This document shows, piece by piece, positions 37,677-47,841 of a stretch of DNA of 64,000 nt. The notes beneath the pieces were generated by a model. That model saw only the letters and a list, made by a program, of their open reading frames with translations, searched no databases and was not told the origin of the DNA. Each line of letters opens with the position of its first letter. Position 1 is the stretch's first letter. The stretch covers positions 203,578 to 267,577 of the forward strand of contig NZ_JAAOLY010000009.1 in assembly GCF_011601275.1 (NCBI RefSeq), in the 5' to 3' direction. The DNA is from Janthinobacterium lividum (lineage in GTDB: Bacteria; Pseudomonadota; Gammaproteobacteria; Burkholderiales; Burkholderiaceae_D). A program made the translations under genes and the position numbers.

Positions 37677-40445
37677 ATGTCATTACTGACCCAGATTTTC
37701 GGTAGCCGCAACCAGCGGCTGCTCAAGCAATACCAAAAAACGGTACGCGAGATCAATGCGCTCGAGCCGGCCATCGAAAAGCTGTCGGATGCCGAGCTGC
37801 AAGCGAAAACGCCTGCCTTCAAGGAACGCATCGCCGCTGGCGAATCGCTCGATGCCTTGTTGCCGGAAGCATTTGCCGTCTGCCGCGAGGCCAGCAAGCG
37901 CGTCCTGCGTATGCGCCATTTCGATGTGCAGATGATCGGCGGCATGGTCTTGCATTTCGGCAAGATCGCGGAGATGGGCACGGGCGAGGGCAAGACCCTG
38001 ATGGCAACCTTGCCAGCCTACCTGAATGCCTTGTCGGGCAAAGGCGTGCATATCGTCACCGTCAATGATTACCTGGCGCAGCGCGATGCCGAGACCATGG
38101 GCCGCCTGTATGCATGGCTGGGCCTGTCGACGGGCGTGAACATGTCGCAGATGGAGCACAGCGCCAAGCAGCAGGCGTACAACTCCGACATCACCTATGG
38201 CACGAACAATGAATTCGGTTTCGACTTCTTGCGCGACAATATGGTCTACGAAGCGCGCGAACGCGTGCAGCGCAGCCTGAACTTCGGCATCGTCGATGAA
38301 GTCGACTCGATCCTGATCGATGAAGCGCGTACGCCGTTGATCATTTCGGGTCAGGCCGAAAACCACACGGACCTGTATCACAAGATCAATGAAGTGCCTG
38401 CGCGCCTGACCTTGCAGATCGGCGAAGAAACGCCGGACGGCAAGGGCAAGGTTGACGTGCCGGGCGACTACACCAAGGATGAAAAAGCGCACCAGGTGCT
38501 GCTGACGGAAGCCGGCCATGAAAAGGCCGAAGGCATCCTGATGGAAATGGGCCTGCTGCCGGAAGGCGCGTCGCTGTACGATTCGGCCAACATCACCCTC
38601 GTGCACCACCTGTATGCGGCCCTGCGCGCGCATGCGCTGTACTTCAAGGATCAGCACTACGTGGTGCAGAACAATGAAGTGGTGATCGTCGATGAATTCA
38701 CGGGCCGTCTGATGACGGGCCGCCGCTGGTCCGATGGCTTGCACCAGGCCGTCGAAGCGAAAGAAGGCGTCAAGATCCAGAACGAGAACCAGACCCTGGC
38801 CTCGATCACTTTCCAGAACTACTTCCGCATGTACGCCAAGCTGGCTGGCATGACCGGTACGGCCGATACCGAAGCGTACGAATTCCAGGAAATCTACGGC
38901 CTGGAAACGGTCGTGATCCCGCAAAACCGTCCGCTGCAGCGCAAGGACCGTCAGGATCAGGTCTACAAATCGTCGGCTGAAAAATACAACGCGATGTTGA
39001 ACGACATCCGCGACTGCTACGAGCGCGGCCAGCCCGTGCTGGTCGGTACGACCTCGATCGAGAACTCGGAACTGCTGTCGGGCATCCTGACCAAGGCCGG
39101 TTTGCCGCACAACGTGCTGAACGCGAAACAGCATGCGCGTGAAGCGGAAATCATCGCCCAGGCAGGCCGTCCGAAAGCCATCACCATCGCCACCAACATG
39201 GCCGGTCGTGGTACGGACATCGTGTTGGGCGGTAACGTCGAGAACCAGATCAAGTTCATCGAAGCCAATGCTGAACTGAGCGATGCCGACAAGGCAGCCC
39301 AGTCGCAGACCTTGCGCGATGAATGGCAATCCCTGCACGACCACGTGGTCAATGCGGGCGGCTTGCACATCATCGGTACCGAACGCCACGAATCGCGCCG
39401 CGTCGACAATCAGCTGCGTGGCCGTGCCGGCCGCCAGGGCGATCCGGGTTCGTCGCGCTTCTACCTGTCGCTCGACGACGCGCTGCTGCGCATCTTCGCC
39501 GGCGACCGCGTGCGCGCCGTGATGGACCGTCTGAAAATGCCGGAAGGCGAACCGATCGAGGCAGGCATCGTCTCGCGTTCGATCGAATCTGCCCAGCGCA
39601 AGGTCGAAGCGCGCAACTTCGACATCCGCAAGCAATTGCTGGAATACGATGACGTCGCCAACGACCAGCGTAAAGTGATCTACCAGCAGCGTAACGAGCT
39701 GCTGGAAACGACCGATATCTCGGAAATGATCGGCTCGCTGCGCCATGGCGTGTTCACCGACCTGGTGCACGAGTACGTGCCGCACGAATCGGTGGAAGAG
39801 CAGTGGGATATCAAAGGTCTGGAAAACACCCTGGCCAGCGAATGGCAGCTCGACTTGCCGCTGCAGCAATTGCTGGAAGCTGATTCGACCCTGACAGACG
39901 ACGAGATCCTGGAAAAAGTGCTGGCTGCGGCCGATGCCGTGTACCAGTCGAAGATCGATATCGTCGGCAAGGAATCTTTTGGCGGCTTCGAACGCAATGT
40001 CATGCTGCAAAGCGTGGACAGCCACTGGCGTGAACACCTGGCGGCACTCGATCACCTGCGCCAGGGTATTCACCTGCGCGGTTATGCGCAGAAGAACCCG
40101 AAACAGGAATACAAGCGCGAAGCGTTTGAACTGTTTGGCCAGATGCTCGACATGATCAAGAACGACGTCACGAAACACGTGATGACGGTGCGTATCCAGT
40201 CGCGCGAAGAAGTCGATGCGGCCGAACAGGCGATGCAGCAGTCGCACGTGGAAAACGTGCACTATCAGCACGCCGAATTCGACCCGAACGCGGCGCCGGA
40301 AGAACTGCTGGCGCCTGTGGCCGGCGGCAACATGGACAACGTCGATGACATGAGCGTGAGCATGGGCGTCAAGGTCGGTCGTAACGATCCATGCCCTTGC
40401 GGCAGCGGTAAAAAATACAAAGCTTGCCATGGCAAGCTGGCATAA
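37677..40445 (+). CDS. secA: Preprotein translocase ATPase SecA
   Basis: Motor ATPase driving proteins through SecYEG. The 922 residues include Walker [15 protein letters not shown] (about 100-113), [10 protein letters not shown], the DEAD-like [16 protein letters not shown], the preprotein cross-linking domain, NBD2 with [14 protein letters not shown], the helical scaffold/wing and the C-terminal zinc-binding tail [14 protein letters not shown] that binds SecB and ribosomes. A TGATAAAAT extended -10 candidate lies at 37567-37575. Opposite-strand frames here are shadows. Confidence 0.98.
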   Translation: MSLLTQIFGSRNQRLLKQYQKTVREINALEPAIEKLSDAELQAKTPAFKERIAAGESLDALLPEAFAVCREASKRVLRMRHFDVQMIGGMVLHFGKIAEMGTGEGKTLMATLPAYLNALSGKGVHIVTVNDYLAQRDAETMGRLYAWLGLSTGVNMSQMEHSAKQQAYNSDITYGTNNEFGFDFLRDNMVYEARERVQRSLNFGIVDEVDSILIDEARTPLIISGQAENHTDLYHKINEVPARLTLQIGEETPDGKGKVDVPGDYTKDEKAHQVLLTEAGHEKAEGILMEMGLLPEGASLYDSANITLVHHLYAALRAHALYFKDQHYVVQNNEVVIVDEFTGRLMTGRRWSDGLHQAVEAKEGVKIQNENQTLASITFQNYFRMYAKLAGMTGTADTEAYEFQEIYGLETVVIPQNRPLQRKDRQDQVYKSSAEKYNAMLNDIRDCYERGQPVLVGTTSIENSELLSGILTKAGLPHNVLNAKQHAREAEIIAQAGRPKAITIATNMAGRGTDIVLGGNVENQIKFIEANAELSDADKAAQSQTLRDEWQSLHDHVVNAGGLHIIGTERHESRRVDNQLRGRAGRQGDPGSSRFYLSLDDALLRIFAGDRVRAVMDRLKMPEGEPIEAGIVSRSIESAQRKVEARNFDIRKQLLEYDDVANDQRKVIYQQRNELLETTDISEMIGSLRHGVFTDLVHEYVPHESVEEQWDIKGLENTLASEWQLDLPLQQLLEADSTLTDDEILEKVLAAADAVYQSKIDIVGKESFGGFERNVMLQSVDSHWREHLAALDHLRQGIHLRGYAQKNPKQEYKREAFELFGQMLDMIKNDVTKHVMTVRIQSREEVDAAEQAMQQSHVENVHYQHAEFDPNAAPEELLAPVAGGNMDNVDDMSVSMGVKVGRNDPCPCGSGKKYKACHGKLA

Positions 40446-40466
40446 GGCGGTTTGACAGCCTGAGCA

Positions 40467-40494
40467 AAAACGGAGACTACGGTCTCCGTTTTTT
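40467..40494 (+). terminator. Terminator of secA
   Basis: CGGAGAC (40471-40477), loop TACG, GTCTCCG (40482-40488), flanked by an A-run and T-run; 21 bases after the secA stop. Confidence 0.9.
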
Positions 40495-40598
40495 ATGCCT
40501 TTTCAATTTGCGGGCGCGCATGTGTGGGCACGCATGTTCACCGGCGCCGCGAAGGCGCTACAATAGCGCTTCCATTTTCCCTCGCAGAAGAACTCACC

Positions 40599-41837
40599 AT
40601 GGCCGTCAATTCTCCCAAGCCCGTCGCCGCCGACTTGAAAGCCGTCGCCGGCATTGAAATCGGTGTTGCCGAAGCCGGCATCAAGAAACCCAACCGCAAG
40701 GATTTGCTGGTATTGAAACTGGCGCCGACGGCCACCGTGGCCGGCGTGTTCACCCTGAACCGCTTTTGCGCCGCACCCGTGCAAATCTCGAAAGCCAACC
40801 TGGCCGCAGTGACGGCGGGCGCCGCGCCGATCCGCGCGCTGCTCGTCAATACGGGCAACGCGAATGCGGGCACGGGCGAATCGGGCCTGGCCGACGCGCA
40901 GGCCAGCTGCGCCGCGCTGGCCGAGCTGCTGGGCTGCACGCCGCAGCAAATCCTGCCGTTTTCCACCGGCGTGATCCTCGAACCGTTGCCCGTGCAGCGT
41001 CTCGTTGCCGGCCTGCCGCAAGCCGTGGCCGCGCTGACCTCGGACAACTGGTTCTCGGCTGCCGAAGCCATCATGACCACCGATACGCAGCCGAAAGCCG
41101 GCTCGCGCACGGTCATCATCGGTGGGCATGCGGTCACCCTGACGGGCATCAGCAAGGGCGCCGGCATGATCAAGCCGAACATGGCCACCATGCTCGGTTT
41201 CCTCGCGTTCGACGCCACCGTGGCGCAACCGGTGCTGGACCAGCTGGTGAAGCAGGCGGCCGACAAATCGTTCAACTGCATCACCATCGACGGCGACACA
41301 TCCACCAATGACTCGTTCATGCTGGTGGCCACGGGCGCCGGCAGCCTGGTGATCGATTCGATCGACTCGCCGCACTATGCGGAACTGGCCGCCGCCGTCA
41401 CCGAATTGTCGACCTTCCTGGCACAAGCCATCGTGCGCGACGGCGAAGGCGCGACCAAGTTCATGACGGTGACCGTGGAAGACGGCCGCAACGTGGAAGA
41501 GTGCCGCAAGATCGCCTATTCCATCGCCCATTCGCCGCTGGTGAAAACGGCCTTCTTCGCGTCCGATCCGAACCTGGGCCGCATCCTGGCCGCCATCGGC
41601 TATGCGGGCGTGGACGACCTGGACGTGGGCCAATTGAACCTGTACCTGGACGACGTGTGGGTGGCCAAGAACGGCGGCCGCAACCCCGACTACCAGGAAC
41701 AGGATGGCCAGCGCGTGATGCAGCAAAGCGAAATCACCATCCGCGTCAAGCTCGCGCGCGGCGATGCCACGGCCACCCTGTGGACGTGCGACCTGTCGCA
41801 TGACTACGTGTCGATCAACGCCGACTACCGCTCATGA
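40599..41837 (+). CDS. argJ: Bifunctional ornithine acetyltransferase / N-acetylglutamate synthase
   Basis: Runs the cyclic arginine pathway by moving the acetyl group from acetylornithine to glutamate, and can also use acetyl-CoA. The 412-residue precursor self-cleaves before the nucleophilic Thr in [16 protein letters not shown], making two subunits; the NTGNANAGTG oxyanion region and TTDTQPK segment are present. ATG at 40599 (AGAAGAA upstream) preferred over 40524. Ends in an ATGA overlap with the DUF815 ATPase gene. Confidence 0.96.
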   Translation: MAVNSPKPVAADLKAVAGIEIGVAEAGIKKPNRKDLLVLKLAPTATVAGVFTLNRFCAAPVQISKANLAAVTAGAAPIRALLVNTGNANAGTGESGLADAQASCAALAELLGCTPQQILPFSTGVILEPLPVQRLVAGLPQAVAALTSDNWFSAAEAIMTTDTQPKAGSRTVIIGGHAVTLTGISKGAGMIKPNMATMLGFLAFDATVAQPVLDQLVKQAADKSFNCITIDGDTSTNDSFMLVATGAGSLVIDSIDSPHYAELAAAVTELSTFLAQAIVRDGEGATKFMTVTVEDGRNVEECRKIAYSIAHSPLVKTAFFASDPNLGRILAAIGYAGVDDLDVGQLNLYLDDVWVAKNGGRNPDYQEQDGQRVMQQSEITIRVKLARGDATATLWTCDLSHDYVSINADYRS

Positions 41838-42715
41838 CCGGCCTCGATCAATTCCTGATCCGCGCCGAGCGGGTACTGGCGCGCCTCGAGTCGATCTTGC
41901 CGCCGGCCTTGCCGGCAACCGACTGGAACAGCTTTGCCTTCCGCTGGCGCCGGCGCCAGGGCGCGCTTCCTTACCTGCAGGCCGTGGCCCACGTGTCGAA
42001 CATCGCGTTGGACGACTTGCACAATATCGGCACGCAAAAAGCGCAGATCGAGCAGAACACGCGCCAGTTCGTCAGTAGCCGTCCGGCCAATAACGTGCTG
42101 CTGACGGGCGCGCGCGGCACGGGCAAGTCCTCCTTGATCAAGGCCTGCCTGAACCAGTTCGCCGACCAGGGCCTGCGCCTGATCGAAGTGGACAAGGCCG
42201 AACTGGCCGACTTGCCCGACATCGTCGACCTGGTGGCGGCGCGCCCCGAGCGCTTCATCATCTTTTGCGACGACCTGTCGTTCGAAGAGGGCGAGAGCGG
42301 CTACAAGGCGCTGAAAGTGGCGCTCGACGGCAGCATCGCCGCGCAATCGGACAATATGCTGATCTACGCCACCTCGAACCGCCGTCATCTGATGCCGGAA
42401 CGCATGTCCGACAACACCAGCTACAAGACGGACGACGATGGCGATCTGCATCCGGGCGAGACGGTGGAAGAGAAAATTTCGCTGTCCGAACGTTTCGGCC
42501 TGTGGCTGTCGTTCTATCCGTTCAAGCAGGACGATTACCTCGATATCGCGGCGCACTGGCTCGCCTCGTTCGGTTGCACCCAGGAGCAGATCTCGCAAGC
42601 GCGCGGCGACGCCCTGCGCTGGGCCTTGCAGCGAGGTTCCCGTTCGGGCCGGGTGGCGTGGCAATTCGCGCGCGATTATGCGGGGAAACTTCCTGCGGGA
42701 AAGTTGCCGCAATGA
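41834..42715 (+). CDS. DUF815 family AAA+ ATPase
   Basis: A 293-residue ATPase with Walker [17 protein letters not shown] (about 92-107), Walker B-like [10 protein letters not shown], the sensor region [14 protein letters not shown] and the [20 protein letters not shown] part characteristic of DUF815. Function is not established; the family is conserved in this neighbourhood. Coupled by ATGA overlaps to argJ upstream and mutT downstream. Confidence 0.88.
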   Translation: MTGLDQFLIRAERVLARLESILPPALPATDWNSFAFRWRRRQGALPYLQAVAHVSNIALDDLHNIGTQKAQIEQNTRQFVSSRPANNVLLTGARGTGKSSLIKACLNQFADQGLRLIEVDKAELADLPDIVDLVAARPERFIIFCDDLSFEEGESGYKALKVALDGSIAAQSDNMLIYATSNRRHLMPERMSDNTSYKTDDDGDLHPGETVEEKISLSERFGLWLSFYPFKQDDYLDIAAHWLASFGCTQEQISQARGDALRWALQRGSRSGRVAWQFARDYAGKLPAGKLPQ

Positions 42716-43134
42716 GTGAAGTGAAAGTGAAACCGGTCGATGTCGCCGTCGGCATCCTGATGAAGCCGAATGGCGACGTGCTGCTGGGCCAGCGCCCGGC
42801 CGGCAAGCCGTATGACGGCTATTGGGAATTTCCTGGCGGTAAAGTCGAAGCGGGCGAAGCCATTCTTGATGCCTTGAAACGCGAGTTTGTCGAGGAACTG
42901 GGCTTGCATATCGACAGTGCCGAAGCCTGGTGCGGCGTTGAATATGTGTATCCGCACGCCCATGTGCGCCTGCATTTCTATATCAGCCGCGATTGGCGGG
43001 GCGAGCCGCAAAGCCTGGAAGGGCAGGCGTTCGCCTGGCAGGGCACGGTCGGCGTGGAACCCTTGCTGCCGGCCACCATTCCCCTGCTGGAATGGTTGGA
43101 TGAGGTACGCCGGGAATCGCTGGCGCCTGCCTGA
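42712..43134 (+). CDS. mutT: 8-oxo-dGTP diphosphatase MutT (Nudix hydrolase)
   Basis: Sanitises the nucleotide pool by hydrolysing 8-oxo-dGTP. The complete Nudix box Gx5Ex7REUxEExGU lies at residues 43-65 (G43, E49, R57-E58, E61-E62, G64), preceded by YWEFPG. The 140-residue length matches MutT. It starts in an ATGA overlap with the ATPase gene; a longer frame that begins inside that gene was rejected. Confidence 0.93.
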   Translation: MSEVKVKPVDVAVGILMKPNGDVLLGQRPAGKPYDGYWEFPGGKVEAGEAILDALKREFVEELGLHIDSAEAWCGVEYVYPHAHVRLHFYISRDWRGEPQSLEGQAFAWQGTVGVEPLLPATIPLLEWLDEVRRESLAPA

Positions 43135-43254
43135 TCTGTACTTGTGCCAGCGGGCAGCATCACGCTGCGTGCTGGCGCAAGCTTTCCTGTGACTTTCCTT
43201 GTATAGTCGGCGCTTTGCGCTACAGTGCTTTCATCACGCACCGGGGAGTCTCGC

Positions 43255-43464
43255 ATGCCGCTGACACTGACCTTTACCGATACCGATGAATTGCTGATTG
43301 CCGCCTTGCACAAGCGTGCGCGCGCGCATGGGCGCAGCATCGAAGACGAGCACCGCGACATCCTGCGCAGCGCCTTGCGGCCGCTGCCGAAGCGTCCGCT
43401 CGACGATATTTTGCGCGGCATGCCCGACGTGGGGTTCGATGCGGATTTTGAGCGCCACCCCTGA
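43255..43464 (+). CDS. FitA/VapB-like ribbon-helix-helix antitoxin
   Basis: A 69-residue protein whose N-terminal half fits the FitA-like RHH fold: a short beta strand (LTLTFTDTDE), helix (LLIAALHKRARAHG), turn (RS) and second helix (IEDEHRDILRSAL). The C-terminal tail (FDADFERHP) would wrap the toxin. Three bases separate its stop from the PIN-domain gene. ATG at 43255 follows GGGGAG. Confidence 0.82.
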   Translation: MPLTLTFTDTDELLIAALHKRARAHGRSIEDEHRDILRSALRPLPKRPLDDILRGMPDVGFDADFERHP

Positions 43465-43467
43465 GCC

Positions 43468-43884
43468 ATGCCGGCTTACCTGCTCGATACGGATGTGATC
43501 CTTGCAGCGCGCAAGGGCGGCGCCGCACCGGCGGGCGTGGCCGATTTTTTCGAACGTGTGGCGCCCGAGGCGCGCTATGTGCCGGTGCAGGTGATCGCGC
43601 AATTGCGCGCCGGCATACAGCGCAGCTGGCGACGCGAAGCGGCGCTGGAAGCACTGGCGCTGGAAGGCTGGCTGGAAGCCGTGCTGGCGGAGTATGCGCC
43701 GCGGCTGCTGGAATTCGACCTCGATTGCGCCCTCGTGTGCGCGCGCCTGCATGGCCGCGGCCACGCGCATGGCGTCGATGGACAGATCGCGGCGATGGGC
43801 ATCGCCTATGGCTTGACGGTGGTCAGTGGCAGGCTGGACAGTTTCGCGGCGCAGGGGCTGCGCCTGGAAAATCCGTTTAATTGA
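43468..43884 (+). CDS. FitB/VapC-like PIN-domain toxin with altered active site
   Basis: A 138-residue PIN-domain protein, normally a Mg2+-dependent RNase neutralised by the upstream antitoxin. First acidic residue is D7 (YLLDTDVILA) and the third is D104 (HGVDGQIAA). At the second catalytic position, where the family has a Glu in a ...GEIRRGI context, this protein has Gln 45 (VIAQLRAGI), and the usual TRNxxDF motif reads SGRLDSF (120-126). The nuclease may therefore be weak or inactive. Inserted between mutT and yacG; convergent with yacG, three bases apart. Confidence 0.82.
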   Translation: MPAYLLDTDVILAARKGGAAPAGVADFFERVAPEARYVPVQVIAQLRAGIQRSWRREAALEALALEGWLEAVLAEYAPRLLEFDLDCALVCARLHGRGHAHGVDGQIAAMGIAYGLTVVSGRLDSFAAQGLRLENPFN

Positions 43885-43887
43885 GGC

Positions 43888-44076
43888 TTACTGCGGCTTG
43901 TTGTCTTCGTCCGCAAGGGGATCTTCAAACGGGTCGGCGGCGGGAATCGTGTATTTCTCTTCGGCCCAGGCACCCAGGTCGATCTGTTTGCAGCGTTCCG
44001 AGCAGAAGGGGCGGAATTTGTTGGCTTCAGTCCATTCGACTTTGGCGGCACAGGTAGGGCAGTTAACGACGGTCAT
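43888..44076 (-). CDS. yacG: DNA gyrase inhibitor / zinc-binding protein YacG
   Basis: A 62-residue zinc protein with a Cx2C...Cx3C site: C6, C9, C25, C29. The [17 protein letters not shown] segment is diagnostic; E. coli YacG binds and inhibits gyrase. The C-terminal tail is acidic. Last gene of the pilC-pilD-coaE-zapD-yacG set. Confidence 0.93.
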   Translation of the reverse strand: MTVVNCPTCAAKVEWTEANKFRPFCSERCKQIDLGAWAEEKYTIPAADPFEDPLADEDNKPQ

Positions 44077-44097
44077 GATGGGGCAAATAAGTAACAG

Positions 44098-44853
44098 TTA
44101 AAAATTACAGAGCGTGAGCTCGAACGGGACATCTTCTTCCAGCGGCTTGGGTTTCAAGTCGCCGCCCTGGGTAGTGAAGCGTACCCACAGCATGTATTTG
44201 TTGGCGGAAATTTCCGGGATGGCCCCGCTGTTTTCATCCAGGCTCAGGCGCAGCATCTGGTACACCTTGCCTTGAAGCATTTGCTGGTAACTGCCGCCAT
44301 TGGCGATCAGTTTAACGGGTCCGCCGGAATCGCGCAGCAGGCGCAAGACGAGGGCCAGCGCATCGAACAGGGGCGCCAGCGGGGCAAACCACGCGTGGAT
44401 ATCGGTCAGGCGCTGTTCCGAGCTGCGTTTTTGCCAGGCAAAATACGACGGCAAGTCGAATTCGCAGGCGCCGCCCGGGATGATGGTGCGGCCACGGATG
44501 CTCATCAGCCATTCATTGTCGCGGATATTCTGGCCCGTCTTGCCTTGCGCCGCCACGAGGGCGCCGCTGACACTGTCGAGTTCACCGAGAATGGCGTCCA
44601 GGGTTTCCGGTTCCACGTTCGGATTGCTGCGGTAGCCGAGCAGGCTTTGACGCTGGCGCTCGAGTTCCTGCAGCAGGTCGGACTTCAGGTCGGCGCGGCC
44701 CGCCACTTCGAGCATATCGAAAATAGTTGCCAAGGCAACATGGTGTTGCATTGCATGCTCTTGCTGGATGAAGAACTTGAATTTGTCGTACAGGTCTTCC
44801 AGCCGCAACAAGGTACGTATGCGTTCGTTGAAAGGGTATTCGTAGACAATCAA
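44098..44853 (-). CDS. zapD: Cell division protein ZapD (DUF1342)
   Basis: A 251-residue all-alpha/beta ZapD that cross-links FtsZ filaments through the FtsZ C-terminal peptide. Recognised by the start IVYEYPFNERIRTLLRLEDLYDKF, EHAMQHHVALATIFDMLE and RGRTIIPGGACEFDLPSYFAW. The start is the TTG at 44851-44853, six bases after AAGGGA; the longer frame to 44904 contains an unrelated sequence upstream of that site. Confidence 0.92.
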   Translation of the reverse strand: MIVYEYPFNERIRTLLRLEDLYDKFKFFIQQEHAMQHHVALATIFDMLEVAGRADLKSDLLQELERQRQSLLGYRSNPNVEPETLDAILGELDSVSGALVAAQGKTGQNIRDNEWLMSIRGRTIIPGGACEFDLPSYFAWQKRSSEQRLTDIHAWFAPLAPLFDALALVLRLLRDSGGPVKLIANGGSYQQMLQGKVYQMLRLSLDENSGAIPEISANKYMLWVRFTTQGGDLKPKPLEEDVPFELTLCNF

Positions 44854-44915
44854 AATAATTCCCTTAAGTAAGGACCTGCAAACAATCCCGTGATTTTGAA
44901 CCAAGCGTCGACAAA

Positions 44916-45575
44916 TTACAAACGTTGCGGGGCCATTCCAGCCATTCTTTTTGAAAATGCCAGATATAAATCGTGCAACTGGGCAATCTGCGGTGCCAGG
45001 GACGCCAAATCGCCATTATTGTCGATCACATCGTCCGCCGCCGCCAGGCGCATGGCGCGTGTAGCCTGCGTGGCCATGATGGCTTTGACTTGTTCTTCCG
45101 ATAAGCCATTGCGCGCCATCACGCGCGACACTTGCAGGCTTTCCAGGCAATCGATGACCAGTACCCGGTTGACCCTTTCCACCCAGCCACCGGACTCGAC
45201 CAGCAGTGGCACGGCAAAGATCACGTAGCTGCCCGTCGCTGCTTCGGCCGCCGCCAGGGTGGCCTGGCGAATGCGCGGATGCAGGATGGCTTCCAGTTTC
45301 GCCTTGGCCGCGGCGTTGGAAAACACGAGGTTGCGCATTTTTGTGCGGTCGAGGGCGCCGCGCGCATCGGCGTAGTCGGCGCCAAATTCCGCCACCAGGG
45401 CCGGCATGGCCGCGCCATTGGGCGCCGTCAGGCTGTGGGCGATCTGGTCGGTATCGACGATGGAGGCGCCGCGCGCGGCGAACATGTCGGCCACCGTGCT
45501 CTTGCCGCAACCGATGCCGCCGGTGAGTCCGACGCTGAAATAAGGGACGTTGTGTAGTTGCATGTATTTATCCAT
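44916..45575 (-). CDS. coaE: Dephospho-CoA kinase
   Basis: Last step of coenzyme A synthesis: phosphorylation of dephospho-CoA. Within 219 residues the P-loop [12 protein letters not shown] (about 16-27), [15 protein letters not shown] and VPLLVESG are typical. Two starts are possible, ATG 45575 or the in-frame ATG 45563; neither has a strong ribosome-binding site. Confidence 0.95.
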   Translation of the reverse strand: MDKYMQLHNVPYFSVGLTGGIGCGKSTVADMFAARGASIVDTDQIAHSLTAPNGAAMPALVAEFGADYADARGALDRTKMRNLVFSNAAAKAKLEAILHPRIRQATLAAAEAATGSYVIFAVPLLVESGGWVERVNRVLVIDCLESLQVSRVMARNGLSEEQVKAIMATQATRAMRLAAADDVIDNNGDLASLAPQIAQLHDLYLAFSKRMAGMAPQRL

Positions 45576-45596
45576 AGGGGCGCAGTGCTGCGCCGG

Positions 45597-46466
45597 TCAG
45601 CCAGTCAGGCCTAGCGTGAGGCGCGACAGGGGCGTGCCGTACAGCAGCGCGATCAAACCAGCCGCCGCCAGATAGGGGCCGAACGGAATCGGCTTGTCGC
45701 GTCCCCGCTTGGCAAACACGATCAGGCCGATTCCGACCACGGCGCCCACCAGCGACGACAACAGGATGATCGTCGGCAGCATGGTCCAGCCCAGCCACGC
45801 ACCGAGCGCCGCCAGCAATTTGAAGTCACCATAGCCCATTCCCTCCTTGCCTGTCGCCAGCTTGAAGGCCCAGTACACGGCCCACAGTGCCAGGTAACCG
45901 GCGGCCGCGCCGATGACGGCGTCTTGCAGGGGCACGAAAGTGCCGTTGATATTGACCAGCAAGCCGGCCCACAGCAGGGGGAAGGTGAGGTCGTCCGGCA
46001 GCATTTGCGTATCGGCATCGATGAAGGTCATGGCGATCAGCAGCCAGGCAAATACAAGCGTGGCGAGACCCGTCCAGCCGCTGCCGAAGTGCCAGATCAG
46101 GAGGGCCGACAGCGCGCCCGTCAGCAGCTCGACGAGCGGATAGCGCATGGAGATCGGCGCCTTGCAGGCGCTGCACTTGCCGCGCAGCAGCAGGTAGCTG
46201 AGGACGGGAATGTTTTCCATGGCCGTGATGCGGTGGCCGCAGGCGGTGCAGTGCGAGTGCGGCAGCATCAGGTTGTAGCGGTCCGTGTGCGGCAAGGGCA
46301 AACCGTTTTCTTCCGCCACGTAATTATCGGAATCGCGCTGCATCATTTTCGGCACGCGGTGGATCACCACGTTGAGGAAGCTGCCGACGATCAGGCCGAA
46401 CAGGGCGGCAACGAGGGCGACGGGCAGGTTGCCGGGCGCGGCGAACAGCAGGGTATCTTGCAGCAT
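45597..46466 (-). CDS. pilD: Type IV prepilin peptidase / N-methyltransferase PilD
   Basis: Inner-membrane aspartic peptidase that cleaves and N-methylates type IV prepilins and type II secretion pseudopilins. The 289 residues have the methylase-domain tetracysteine site (C73-C76 and C98-C101) and the two catalytic Asp regions TFIDADTQMLPDDLT and MGYGDFKLLAALG among about seven to eight helices. ATG at 46466 gives the normal N-terminus; a TTG at 46502 is an alternative. Confidence 0.95.
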   Translation of the reverse strand: MLQDTLLFAAPGNLPVALVAALFGLIVGSFLNVVIHRVPKMMQRDSDNYVAEENGLPLPHTDRYNLMLPHSHCTACGHRITAMENIPVLSYLLLRGKCSACKAPISMRYPLVELLTGALSALLIWHFGSGWTGLATLVFAWLLIAMTFIDADTQMLPDDLTFPLLWAGLLVNINGTFVPLQDAVIGAAAGYLALWAVYWAFKLATGKEGMGYGDFKLLAALGAWLGWTMLPTIILLSSLVGAVVGIGLIVFAKRGRDKPIPFGPYLAAAGLIALLYGTPLSRLTLGLTG

Positions 46467-46571
46467 GGTGGAGTTGTCTGAGGTGATGATGTTGCCGCGC
46501 AAACATTGCCTGGCACTGCCGCAGTGTAAAACATCTGCCAGCGCATGGGGACGTTTTGCATGGATCGATCT

Positions 46572-47768
46572 TCAAATCACGGCCCCCAGCTTGAAAATCG
46601 GCAAATACAGGGCGATCACGAGGGAACCGACGAGTACGCCCAGCACCACCATCAGCGCCGGTTCCAGCAGGGTCGAGAGCGTGGTTACGGTGGCGTCGAT
46701 GTCGGCCTCGATGATGTCGGCCGCGCGCGACAGCATGGCGTCGAGCGCGCCTGATTCCTCGCCGATGAGGGCCAGTTGCGTCAGCAGCGGGGGGAACACG
46801 CCGCTGTGTTCCATGGCCAGGGCCAGGCTGCCGCCGGCGCGGATTTCACGTTCGATGCGCGTTGTCGCTTCCTGGTACAGCGCGTGGCCGGAAGCGGCGC
46901 CCACGAGGCCGAGTGAGTCGAGCAGCGGCACGCCGGCGGCGAACATGGCGGCCAGGGTGCGCGTCCAGCGGGCGATCGCCGCCTTGCGCAGAAGGGGGCC
47001 AAACACGGGCAGCTGCAATGCCCGCAGTTGCAAGTTGCGCCGCAAGGCGGGCCAGCGGCGCCAGGCCAGGTGCAGCAGTACGCAAGCGAGCACGAGCGCC
47101 GCCAGCAAGGCCAGCCAATAATGCACGAGGAAGGCGGACACGCCCATGACGATGAGGGTGGGCAGCGGCAACGGGGCGCCGAAGCTGTCGAAGACCTGGC
47201 GAAAGGCGGGCACGACGACGCTCATGATGATGGCCGTGACGACGATGGCGACGAGGACGATGACCAGCGGATACATCAGCGCGCCGCGCACCTGCCGCCG
47301 CAGGGCGATGGCCTTTTCCTGGTGCGTGGCCAGGCGCGCCAGCAAGTCCTGCACGATGCCGGCCTGTTCGCCCGCGGCCAGCAGGTTGCAATACAGCTCG
47401 TCAAACAGCAGGGGGAATTGGCGGAATGCTTGCTGCAGGCTGCTGCCCGCTTCGATATCGTGGCGCAAGTCGCGCATCAGCTCCGTGACGGCGGGTTTGG
47501 CATGGCCCTTGCCGGCGATGTCGAAGGCGTGCAGCAGCGGCACGCCAGCCGCCATCATGGTCGACAGCTGGCGCGTGAACAGGGCGATATCCTTGCGCGT
47601 GATGGCCTTGCCTGGCGCGGCGCGCGGGGTTGTCAGCTTGCTGGCCAGGATGCCCTGGCGTCTGAGCGCGGCCCTGGCAGTGGTGGCGTTGGCCGCGCGC
47701 AAGATGCCCTCGACCGCTTTGCCATGGCGGTTTGTGCCCTTCCACGCAAAGCGCCGTTCGGCCGCCAT
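46572..47768 (-). CDS. pilC: Type IV pilus / type II secretion inner-membrane protein PilC
   Basis: Platform protein of the pilus motor, 398 residues, with two T2SSF domains: first around FTRQLSTMMAAGVPLLHAFD, second around RTLAAMFAAGVPLLDSLGL, each followed by membrane helices, and a final hydrophobic segment. Start fixed by a perfect AGGAGG five bases before the ATG at 47768. No pilB (assembly ATPase) gene is next to it; the upstream neighbour on this strand is a drug transporter. Confidence 0.93.
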   Translation of the reverse strand: MAAERRFAWKGTNRHGKAVEGILRAANATTARAALRRQGILASKLTTPRAAPGKAITRKDIALFTRQLSTMMAAGVPLLHAFDIAGKGHAKPAVTELMRDLRHDIEAGSSLQQAFRQFPLLFDELYCNLLAAGEQAGIVQDLLARLATHQEKAIALRRQVRGALMYPLVIVLVAIVVTAIIMSVVVPAFRQVFDSFGAPLPLPTLIVMGVSAFLVHYWLALLAALVLACVLLHLAWRRWPALRRNLQLRALQLPVFGPLLRKAAIARWTRTLAAMFAAGVPLLDSLGLVGAASGHALYQEATTRIEREIRAGGSLALAMEHSGVFPPLLTQLALIGEESGALDAMLSRAADIIEADIDATVTTLSTLLEPALMVVLGVLVGSLVIALYLPIFKLGAVI

Positions 47769-47841
47769 GTGCACCTCCTGCCGTCACGGTAGCAGCGCCG
47801 GGCAAAAGCACCAGCGGTGCTGGCGGCAAGCTTGATGTGGC

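Noticed and set aside
37683..40430. Open frame of 915 codons on the minus strand
   Set aside because: It lies wholly opposite secA; long antisense frames are expected in GC-rich codon use, and the translation has no recognisable domain.
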